From positions 1-7,556 of the forward strand of contig JAEOUI010000243.1 in assembly GCA_016839425.1 (NCBI GenBank): a stretch of DNA of 7,556 nucleotides, in the 5' to 3' direction. Of this stretch, positions 1 to 5,656 are shown one piece after another; the first letter of the stretch is position 1, and the number at the start of each line of letters is the position of its first letter. The position numbers and the translations under genes are program-made. The stretch comes from Promethearchaeota archaeon (GTDB taxonomy: Archaea; Asgardarchaeota; Lokiarchaeia; Sigynarchaeales; SOKP01). The notes beneath the pieces were generated by a model. The model worked only from the letters and a program-made list of their open reading frames with translations, made no database searches and was not told the DNA's origin.

Positions 1-532
1 TCATGGTAGGATAATCGTCGCTCGTGGGAATCCGAATTGTAATGTCAGCGAGTTCAATCTCATCATTAGTAAGTCCAGTCGATTCTCTTCCAAATATAAT
101 AGCAATTTGATATGGATTTTGTGATATCGGGAGTGAAATGTCTTCTGGAAATATTCCTAAACGACGTAGGTTAGTATGACTTTTACCTTTAGCAGTCGAG
201 GCAATGATTAAATCGAAGTTTTTTAAATAAATTTTTAGGTCAGTTAAGTGATTTCTTTTATCTTCACTTCGAAAAATTTCAGCATTTTGTAGAATTTCGT
301 TGCCATGCATCGCATAACCTTCAGTTTCGTGTGATTTTATAATATCGTCAGAGTCCTTAGGATTAAATATAACAAGCCGTTTATAATCGAAATTTTTCAT
401 GACTCGGGCGATAGCACCTATATTTCCAGCGGTTTCGGGCTCTATTAATATAATTGTAAAAGTTAATGATTCGAAGTTAGGATTAAGAGAAGTTATTTTA
501 TGGATCTGACCTTTTTTTTGCTTGTATTTCAT
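1..532 (-). CDS. trmJ: TrmJ-like tRNA 2'-O-ribose methyltransferase (SpoU/SPOUT family), 3' end beyond the window
   Basis: Family members transfer a methyl group from S-adenosylmethionine to a ribose 2'-OH; archaeal TrmJ acts on position 32 of the tRNA anticodon loop. The visible 177 codons show SpoU motif 1, EPETAGNIGAIARVMKNF at residues 31-48 (Asn37, Gly39, Arg43). Motif 2 is IFGRESTGLTNDEIELAD at 146-163 (Glu150, Gly153). Motif 3 begins at IRIPTSDDYPTM (166-177); the usual continuation with the conserved Asn (NLSQA-like) lies just outside the window. The fold is the trefoil-knotted SPOUT fold, normally dimeric and cytosolic. The ATG at 532-530 is the first possible start, because an in-frame TGA lies three codons upstream. 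No Shine-Dalgarno is visible, and a TATA-like element about 27 bp upstream fits a leaderless mRNA. It is divergent from the next gene. Family assignment is secure; position 32 specificity is inferred from the family. Confidence 0.93.
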   Translation of the reverse strand, partial: MKYKQKKGQIHKITSLNPNFESLTFTIILIEPETAGNIGAIARVMKNFDYKRLVIFNPKDSDDIIKSHETEGYAMHGNEILQNAEIFRSEDKRNHLTDLKIYLKNFDLIIASTAKGKSHTNLRRLGIFPEDISLPISQNPYQIAIIFGRESTGLTNDEIELADITIRIPTSDDYPTM

Positions 533-551
533 GCATTCTCACATTTGTTCT

Positions 552-566
552 TTCAAATTTATTTGA
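552..566 (-). promoter_or_regulatory. TATA-like element of the TrmJ-like gene
   Basis: Read on the minus strand, TCAAATAAATTTGAA is centred about 27 bp upstream of the ATG at 532. That is where an archaeal TATA box would sit for a leaderless transcript. It is also a small interrupted palindrome (CAAAT-AA-ATTTG). Placement is the main support; the sequence is only an approximate TATA box. Confidence 0.4.
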
Positions 567-613
567 CATTCATAATTGTTGTTTGAAATAACACTCACAA
601 GCTCGTTTAAACC

Positions 614-666
614 ATATATTTATATAATGTTACATTATTAGAAAACTATAGGATTATATTTTTATC
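614..666 (+). promoter_or_regulatory. Candidate promoter of the plus-strand three-gene run
   Basis: Two TATA-like stretches precede the ATG at 688. One is ATATATTTATATA at 614-626, which would give a leader of roughly 40 nt. The other is TTATATTTTTAT at 654-665, which would place transcription start next to the ATG and make the mRNA leaderless. The sequence does not decide between them, and the two could serve different conditions. A 15-bp palindrome lies immediately downstream of the first. Confidence 0.45.
624..638. repeat. 15-bp perfect palindrome in the divergent promoter region
   Basis: ATAATGT-T-ACATTAT has 7-bp arms around a single central base. It overlaps the end of the TATA-like stretch at 614-626 and lies between two divergent genes. 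This is the size and symmetry expected of a dimeric-regulator operator. AT-rich DNA produces palindromes by chance, so the regulatory role is an inference. Confidence 0.4.
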
Positions 667-687
667 ATTATTGTCTTCTTGTTTGCC

Positions 688-1278
688 ATGAGCGTTAATT
701 ACGAGACCGACATTAGCTTTATAAACATCAGTCATAGAAATTCAACCTTATTTGAATATAAGCCACCAAAATCTTTTAAAAGTTTTTCGTTAGATTTAAA
801 CATAATCAAGCAAAATAAAATAAACGATATTTTTTTTCATCTCAATCGTGGAAATTCAAAGATCGTTTATATTAGAAAGGATAATTTGATTTATTCAATA
901 TCCACTGAAGTAGAAAAAATACAATTTCAAGTACTCGAAGCGCTCGTGGAGGAAATAATAAAAAGATTTAATTTAACTTTCGAGATTGATGTTATTTTAT
1001 CTTATAGTACCGTAACTTCTTCGATCTTTTCTTCCTTTAAAGATGAGGTTTTAAAAATTTTAATCAATTTTGATTCTTTAGAACTAATTAAAAAAGTAGC
1101 GGTTTTTTGCAGGATTTGCGATACCACACATTTAATTCATGTTAAAAAAACTTTCATTGACAATAAGGATGCATATCCCATTCCACTCGTATACACCCAT
1201 TTGGGTCATTCTATAATGTGCTATATTGATAAAAATTACCAAGTTCGGGGAGTAGAGCTCGTACATATCACGGGTTGA
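688..1278 (+). CDS. Unrecognised 196-aa protein with a possible longin-like region and a C-terminal CxxC...H...HxxH module
   Basis: I do not recognise a named family. Residues 48-105 alternate hydrophobic strands (IVYIRKDNLIYSIST at 59-73) with an amphipathic helix (QFQVLEALVEEIIKRF, 79-94), a pattern compatible with a longin- or roadblock-type alpha/beta domain. Residues 138-196 form a compact C-terminal module with Cys141-x2-Cys144, His148, His151, His171-x2-His174 and Cys178, ending in YIDKNYQVRGVE (179-190). The clustered Cys/His residues suggest metal, probably zinc, binding. No signal peptide or membrane segment is seen. I chose ATG 688 over an in-frame TTG at 679 because ATG is the stronger start and a TATA-like element sits about 28 bp before it. 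It ends 6 bp before the next gene, so the two are probably co-transcribed. That it is a gene is likely; its function is unknown. Confidence 0.8.
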   Translation: MSVNYETDISFINISHRNSTLFEYKPPKSFKSFSLDLNIIKQNKINDIFFHLNRGNSKIVYIRKDNLIYSISTEVEKIQFQVLEALVEEIIKRFNLTFEIDVILSYSTVTSSIFSSFKDEVLKILINFDSLELIKKVAVFCRICDTTHLIHVKKTFIDNKDAYPIPLVYTHLGHSIMCYIDKNYQVRGVELVHITG

Positions 1279-1284
1279 AGAAAA

Positions 1285-1566
1285 TTGGAATTAGATAAAG
1301 AACTCATAAAAATCGTTCTCTCGTCTATTAAAAACACCAATCAATTTGGTTTCAAATTATTAAGCTATATAAAAAATAATTTTAAGAATTTATGTGAAAC
1401 TAATCTCTATTTAGTAGTAAAATTTCTAGAAAAATCAAAATACATAAAAACTTATAAAGAATTAGCAGAATCGGCTTGTTGCATAAATATCAAATACAAA
1501 CTCACTTTAAAAGGAGAAAGCCTTTATGAATTAATTGAAAGGAAACCACATGAGATTTCCTTCTAA
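1285..1566 (+). CDS. Small winged-helix-like protein, 93 aa, TTG start
   Basis: The protein is helix-rich: roughly residues 2-17, 22-33, 40-52 and 56-65. It ends with YKLTLKGESLYELI (71-84), which resembles the wing and last helix of MarR/PadR-like winged-helix domains (the 'y.LT.kG..l' pattern). It may be a DNA-binding regulator or an Asgard helix-turn-helix interaction module; no subfamily can be named. The reading frame contains no ATG at all. TTG at 1285 is the only reasonable start, six bases after the preceding TGA, and there is no clear Shine-Dalgarno. It is in exactly the same frame as the upstream gene, so translational coupling, or readthrough of the TGA, could produce it. The open frame, tight spacing and wing-like motif support a real gene, but its short length and unusual start leave doubt. 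Confidence 0.62.
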   Translation: MELDKELIKIVLSSIKNTNQFGFKLLSYIKNNFKNLCETNLYLVVKFLEKSKYIKTYKELAESACCINIKYKLTLKGESLYELIERKPHEISF

Positions 1567-1570
1567 AAGT

Positions 1571-1578
1571 TAATAAAT
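1571..1578 (+). promoter_or_regulatory. Possible internal TATA-like element before the 343-aa gene
   Basis: TAATAAAT is centred about 26 bp upstream of the ATG at 1600, within a 33-bp gap. This suits an internal leaderless promoter. There is no Shine-Dalgarno in the gap, which argues mildly for a separate start. The motif is weak and common in AT-rich DNA. Confidence 0.25.
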
Positions 1579-1599
1579 GTTGGCTACTATTATGATTAC

Positions 1600-2631
1600 A
1601 TGGTGTCAGAAGAGCCAACCGAAGAAGAAGCGTTTTTTGAAGAGATCGTAAAAAAAACAAAAACAGGTGTTACTTTTCCCAAAGAACTTAGAGATCTCTT
1701 GTTTGAAGACGAGGAGCAAGAAGTATTCTTCAAGCTTATTGTTCCCAAAGAACAAGATAGAATCGTTTTAAAATTTGTATCAGCTGAGGAAGCAAAGAAG
1801 ATCTCTTGGGAAATTAAATCAAAAAAGAAAGCGGAAGAAATAGAAGGAGACGAATCGAAGAAAAAAAAGAAAAAAAAATCAAAAAAAGCAGGGAAACCCG
1901 TTCCAATGTGGACGGAATATTTTGTCTACGATTTTGAAAATCAAGAGAAAGTCAAAACCATCTTGGAATCTGCTTTTTATAAGTTTGCTGAGACACCAAT
2001 CGATATGGACGATGCCATGGGGAGAATAAAATACGCCCTTGTTTCATTCATGTCTTCAACTAAGACAGAGAACGCCAAGCTTTATTATGCCGTAGAAAGA
2101 TTTATGCTTGATATCGTTCGCAAGTTCGATCAACCAAATCTTCTCGATTGGATTTTCGAGAAAATTGTACAAAATATGGATTCCAAGTTTCTATACGAAT
2201 TGGCTTTACTGGACCTAATTGAACTCTCGTTAATATTTAAAAGAGGAGAGAAAGCAGAATTATACATTTTTCATGTGCTCAAGAATATTGATAGTTATGA
2301 AAAAACTGAGCGATATAACATTTACAATTCTTTCAAGCAACTAGTAAAAAAAATAACAAATATAGAGCGTGAACATAGTATTGAACGTACGAAAAAAATC
2401 GATCTTTTATTAAAAGAAAAACTAATGGAATACGGACACGGTGTTCAAGATAACGATTATAAGATACAGATAGTAGAATTGCTTGAGGATCTTAATTACA
2501 TAGAACTTGCTTATGATCTAGCAAAAGAGATTCAGATGAGTCTGCCTCAAGATTCACTCAAATTAGAAGAAGTTAGAAAATTAGTTAGGCGCTTGAGATC
2601 GGCTCCTATAACTGAAGATAAGATTAATTAA
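1600..2631 (+). CDS. Uncharacterised 343-aa protein: AbrB-like N-terminus, poly-lysine linker, helical C-terminal domain
   Basis: Residues 18-60 contain GVTFPKELRDLL (23-34) followed by strands FFKLIVPK and RIVLKFVS. This resembles the swapped-hairpin AbrB/SpoVT fold, whose 'G.v.iPkelR..L' start it matches; DNA binding is thus possible but unproven. Residues 73-99 are a lysine-rich linker including KKKKKKKSKK (88-97), encoded by long A-runs near 1858-1888. Residues 112-335 are almost entirely alpha-helical, with helices around 136-152, 157-175, 180-192, 196-214, 218-230, 236-252, 262-278, 285-313 and 320-333. This suggests an alpha-solenoid-like interaction domain. No catalytic motif, signal peptide or membrane segment is visible. 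The ATG at 1600 is followed by a GTG that could also serve. It is the last gene of the plus-strand run and converges on the coiled-coil gene with 7 bp between stop codons. Function unknown. Confidence 0.85.
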   Translation: MVSEEPTEEEAFFEEIVKKTKTGVTFPKELRDLLFEDEEQEVFFKLIVPKEQDRIVLKFVSAEEAKKISWEIKSKKKAEEIEGDESKKKKKKKSKKAGKPVPMWTEYFVYDFENQEKVKTILESAFYKFAETPIDMDDAMGRIKYALVSFMSSTKTENAKLYYAVERFMLDIVRKFDQPNLLDWIFEKIVQNMDSKFLYELALLDLIELSLIFKRGEKAELYIFHVLKNIDSYEKTERYNIYNSFKQLVKKITNIEREHSIERTKKIDLLLKEKLMEYGHGVQDNDYKIQIVELLEDLNYIELAYDLAKEIQMSLPQDSLKLEEVRKLVRRLRSAPITEDKIN

Positions 2632-2633
2632 CA

Positions 2634-2645
2634 CTTTTTTAAAAA
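2634..2645. terminator. Bidirectional oligo-T terminator between convergent genes
   Basis: CTTTTTTAAAAA gives six T on the plus strand just after the stop at 2629-2631, and five T on the minus strand at the stop of the convergent gene. Archaeal RNA polymerase stops at U-rich runs without needing a hairpin. The plus strand stays T-rich well beyond 2645 because the opposing gene is purine-rich, which would reinforce termination of plus-strand transcripts. Confidence 0.55.
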
Positions 2646-4489
2646 TTATCTTCTTCTTTTTCGATTTCTTTCATTTGTCTTTCGATTCGTTTAATTTCTT
2701 GCTCTTTTAGCTTTTGTTCCTTTTCAGCAATTTCTTTTTCTTTCAGATCAAGCTCAACTTGAGTTAATTCCTTGGATCGTTCAAGTAATTCTTCCTTTAA
2801 TTTTAAAGCTTTTTCTTTTTCTTCAATGCTTTTTTCTTCTAACTCTTTTTCTTTTGCCTTTATTTCGAGTTCTTTCTTTTTAAGCTCTATTTCTTTTTTC
2901 TTTAGGTCAATCTCCTTATCAATCACTTTTGAAGCTTCTCTTTCGATTTTTTTATCGCTGATTTCCTTACGATCAACCTCTGATTTTTCTTTTAAGAGCT
3001 GTTCTTTTTTCTCTACTACATCTTCCTTGATTTTTAATTCTGCTTGGACTACTTCAGCTTCCATTTCTAAGACCTCCTCCTTGAGTTCTAGAGCTTTTTC
3101 TTTTTCAAGTAATTCTTTTTTATCAAGTTCTTTTTCCTTATCTTTGATTTCCAATTCTTTTTTCTTGATCTCGAGTTCCTTCTGTTTTAATTCTAGTTCT
3201 TTTAATCTTAATTCTTGTTCTTTGTCAAGAATCTTTTCAGTTTTTTTTTCAACTTTTTTTATTTTACCCGCAATTTTTTTAGACGACGAATCTTCGGGCT
3301 CTTCCTCTCCCTCTTCATCTTTTTTCAATCTTTGTTTTTCCAATTTAATCCGTTTTGCATCGAGGTCCAATTTTACTTGCTTTAATTCGTGTTCTTTTTT
3401 AAGTAATTCTTCTTTTCTCCTTAAGGCCTTCTCTTTTTCTAATAAATCCAACTCTTCAATCTCTTTTTCCTTTTCGGCAATTTCTAATTTTTTCTTGAGA
3501 TTTTCAATTTCAGCACGTTTTAACTCTGCTTGTTTTTCTAAGATCTCTGCCTCTTCTTTAAGTAATTTTTCCGTTTCTTCGTCTGTTTCTTGATCTTTTT
3601 TAAGTTGGAGGTCAACTGCTTTTTCCCTCAGCGCCAACTCTTTTTTAGCGAGTTCTTGTTCCTTTTTTTCAATTATTTTTTCCTTTTCTATTTTTTTCAC
3701 ATCAAATTCCGAAAGCATTTCTTTTACTTCCAGTTCAGCTTGTTTAGTTTCTAATTTTTGTTCTTTTTGATGCAATTCCTTTTCTTTTTCAGAAAGTTCT
3801 TTTTCTTTTTCTAGGAGCTCTTCGGAATCCTTGAATTCTTCGTCTTCTACGATTTCTTCGATTTTTTCAACAGAGACTATTGATTTCAATACTTTATCAA
3901 TCCTAGTTCTTAAGTCAATGTTATCCATTTCCCTTGCCATTTTAGTCAATATACGAGTTACTATCGAGGGTGAATTATTACCTATGGCAATCAAAGCTTG
4001 AATGGCCTTTTGGACGATAAAATCCTTATCGTCAATTAATTTTAAGGCGATTGTCTCTATGAGTGATTCTCTTGTTACTTTTTTATCTCCACCCGCTACA
4101 TAAATTAGGAGTTGAAGAGCCATCTCTTGAACATTAGGATCTTCTGAATCATTGATAAGACCTTCGCTATATGGAATAAAGAGGTTGCATTCCTCTTCAC
4201 AAATTCCTTTTAACAATAATAAAGTAGTGAACCGGCTAATCTGGTCAATATGAGAAAGATGAGAGAGTAAAGAGGGCACATCAATTACTAGGTTTTCGAT
4301 TAAGAATCTCAAGACGGTCTTACCACCAGGTAATATATTTACTGTCTCGATAACCTCTTCGATGCGCTCAATGTAGTCATCCTCGCTTGCTTCGTTCAAA
4401 AAATTACCAATTAATTCGACGCATTCGTCGATTTTAGATTCTTTTAATAAAGATTTAATCTTACTAACTGTTTCTTCGTATTTACTCAT
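2639..4489 (-). CDS. HEAT-like repeat plus long charged coiled-coil protein, 616 aa
   Basis: Residues 1-205 are a helical-repeat (HEAT/ARM-like) domain. Paired helices with aliphatic cores are visible around 85-113, 120-133, 141-172 (FIVQKAIQALIAIG, 157-170) and 174-205. From about 222 to the end the protein is almost only Glu, Lys, Leu, Ile, Asp and Gln with a heptad pattern (KELEIKK-type units near 436-453). This predicts very long coiled coils, or single charged helices, at about 223-390 and 415-614. They are separated by an acidic, serine-containing hinge (DEEGEEEPEDSSS, 391-403). A longer unit beginning EKEKAL recurs at 351, 462 and 557. No enzyme motif, signal peptide or transmembrane segment is seen. 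The architecture suits a scaffold, tether or cytoskeleton-like protein, but none of these is shown. It follows the 316-aa gene by 23 bp on the same strand, probably in one transcript, and has no Shine-Dalgarno. Confidence 0.9.
   Translation of the reverse strand: MSKYEETVSKIKSLLKESKIDECVELIGNFLNEASEDDYIERIEEVIETVNILPGGKTVLRFLIENLVIDVPSLLSHLSHIDQISRFTTLLLLKGICEEECNLFIPYSEGLINDSEDPNVQEMALQLLIYVAGGDKKVTRESLIETIALKLIDDKDFIVQKAIQALIAIGNNSPSIVTRILTKMAREMDNIDLRTRIDKVLKSIVSVEKIEEIVEDEEFKDSEELLEKEKELSEKEKELHQKEQKLETKQAELEVKEMLSEFDVKKIEKEKIIEKKEQELAKKELALREKAVDLQLKKDQETDEETEKLLKEEAEILEKQAELKRAEIENLKKKLEIAEKEKEIEELDLLEKEKALRRKEELLKKEHELKQVKLDLDAKRIKLEKQRLKKDEEGEEEPEDSSSKKIAGKIKKVEKKTEKILDKEQELRLKELELKQKELEIKKKELEIKDKEKELDKKELLEKEKALELKEEVLEMEAEVVQAELKIKEDVVEKKEQLLKEKSEVDRKEISDKKIEREASKVIDKEIDLKKKEIELKKKELEIKAKEKELEEKSIEEKEKALKLKEELLERSKELTQVELDLKEKEIAEKEQKLKEQEIKRIERQMKEIEKEEDNF
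2744..3439 (-). repeat. Three degenerate internal repeats in the coiled coil
   Basis: The protein motif EKEKALxxKEExLxxxxE recurs at residues 351-376, 462-487 and 557-582 (DNA 3362-3439, 3029-3106 and 2744-2821). The spacing is 111 and 95 residues. A flanking heptad block rich in KELEIK precedes copies 2 and 3. The third copy matches the first closely over the following residues (ELKQVKLDL against ELTQVELDL). This points to internal duplication of a segment of about 100 residues, though E/K-rich coiled coils also converge. Confidence 0.6.
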
Positions 4490-4512
4490 GATAATATAAC
4501 TCTTTGTTTAAT

Positions 4513-5463
4513 CTATAACCATAAAATGTAAAAATCGTTGTAAATTCTATAAATGAAATTTAAAACCCACCTTAGGTCTCTAAATCGTAATTGATTAGTT
4601 TTATTTCCACCCATTGATTCGTTTAACATTAACCCTAAATATAATTTAATGTTTAAATTATTATTTCTATCAAAAGTCATTCGTATCTTCTTGCAAAATT
4701 GACTTAAGGCTTCAAGATCTTCGTGGAAAGAATTCCAAAAATAGAGATCAGATTTTGAGGGCTCTCCTTCTGTAATGAATTCAGGTGAAATATCAGAAAG
4801 AACATCCTGAGGAACGAGCGTTTTAATTGTTACATATTTGTTCTTTTTAATTTTTATTTGTACATCTGGAAAATATAATTTAACAAATAGCTCACATACG
4901 CCTTTTAATAGTTCGAGGCTTTCAAAACCTTCTCTATTAGCATTACATAAAACATAATTTTCTTTTAGAAATATGATATGTATCCGTTCATCGTATTTAA
5001 TTATTAAATAATCTTCCGAATGGATGTATTCAAAATTTTCGTTTTGATATAATATTCTATCATCTAAAATCTTGTAAATTCTATCCCATTGTTCTCTTTC
5101 TATAAATCTAGTTAACTTGCGATAATCCCCGTGGAAAAAAACATCAAAAAAATCTTCAATATACAAATATGCATCGTGAGGTCTATACACGACAGTCTTA
5201 TTACGAAAGTCCCGCATTATAATGTTTTTTTGCAGACCATAACAAAATTCAGGGATCTCTTCTACATGGCTTACAATCCTCATATTCAATAGAAATCTCC
5301 TCGAACAACTTGGAGTAAGCGTGCAAGCTACTCGATCGATTTGACAACTTTCAAAACAAAGTTGATCTATACGCTTTATAAGCAAGTTGAGCATCTCCGA
5401 CTTGTTCTTCTCGATACTTACATTATCAAGATAATTAATAATATGGTCTGGTTTTAAAGGCAT
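4513..5463 (-). CDS. Unrecognised 316-aa protein with an N-terminal four-cysteine cluster
   Basis: No family is recognised. Near the N-terminus, Cys36, Cys40, Cys47 and Cys53 are spaced C-x3-C-x6-C-x5-C, which could bind zinc or an iron-sulfur cluster. Residues 60-135 mix strands and helices, with an aromatic stretch DAYLYIEDFFDVFFHGDYRK (97-116). Residues 145-175 look like successive beta-strands (YLIIKYDERIHIIFLKENYV). Residues 184-230 and 240-275 are helical with beta segments, and the C-terminus is hydrophobic and aromatic (WVLNFIYRIYNDFYILWL, 299-316). That tail could be a buried helix or a membrane-associating end; it is too rich in Asn, Arg and Asp to call a clear transmembrane helix. 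The ATG at 5463 follows an AT-rich spacer with no Shine-Dalgarno. It is the first gene of a probable operon with the HEAT/coiled-coil gene 23 bp downstream, so the two products may act together. Confidence 0.84.
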   Translation of the reverse strand: MPLKPDHIINYLDNVSIEKNKSEMLNLLIKRIDQLCFESCQIDRVACTLTPSCSRRFLLNMRIVSHVEEIPEFCYGLQKNIIMRDFRNKTVVYRPHDAYLYIEDFFDVFFHGDYRKLTRFIEREQWDRIYKILDDRILYQNENFEYIHSEDYLIIKYDERIHIIFLKENYVLCNANREGFESLELLKGVCELFVKLYFPDVQIKIKKNKYVTIKTLVPQDVLSDISPEFITEGEPSKSDLYFWNSFHEDLEALSQFCKKIRMTFDRNNNLNIKLYLGLMLNESMGGNKTNQLRFRDLRWVLNFIYRIYNDFYILWL

Positions 5464-5558
5464 TGTTGAATGAGATATTATTCTTATTATTCTTCATTAG
5501 CAATTAATGTTACCCGATGTAAAAGATTTTTGGAATATGTTCTATTATTAATACAATC

Positions 5559-5620
5559 TTTAAAAACCACTAGAGCAAATAAAAAATTATTAATATTAGT
5601 AATTGTATTAGGTTTTTAAA
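5559..5620. repeat. 10-bp perfect inverted repeat in the divergent promoter region
   Basis: TTTAAAAACC (5559-5568) and GGTTTTTAAA (5611-5620) are exact inverted copies separated by 42 bp, inside the 193-bp spacer between divergent genes. Each arm reads GGTTTTTAAA in the direction of the gene it faces. The arms could be paired promoter elements (BRE plus TATA) or a two-site operator. The minus-facing arm lies about 100 bp from its gene, so that transcript would have a long leader. Confidence 0.45.
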
Positions 5621-5622
5621 TA
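5613..5622 (+). promoter_or_regulatory. TATA box of the longin/Arf-like GTPase gene
   Basis: TTTTTAAATA is close to the archaeal TATA consensus. It is centred about 39 bp before the ATG at 5657, predicting transcription start near 5643 and a leader of about 14 nt. No Shine-Dalgarno is present in that leader. Confidence 0.5.
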
Positions 5623-5656
5623 GTAGAAATGCATAATTAAAGTCGCTTCAATTACC

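Noticed and set aside
679..687. TTG at 679 as the start of the 196-aa protein.
   Set aside because: It would add only three residues. The ATG at 688 is a stronger start and lies at the right distance from a TATA-like element.
2772..3593. A 273-codon plus-strand open frame, rich in Ser and Phe.
   Set aside because: It is antisense to the E/K-rich coiled-coil gene, whose GAA/AAA codons read as Phe/Ser-type codons and leave few stops. Its composition is low-complexity and shows no domain.
5464..5656. CRISPR-like or mobile-element ends in the divergent spacer.
   Set aside because: There is only one inverted pair of 10 bp, no direct repeats of regular spacing, no transposase and no target duplication.
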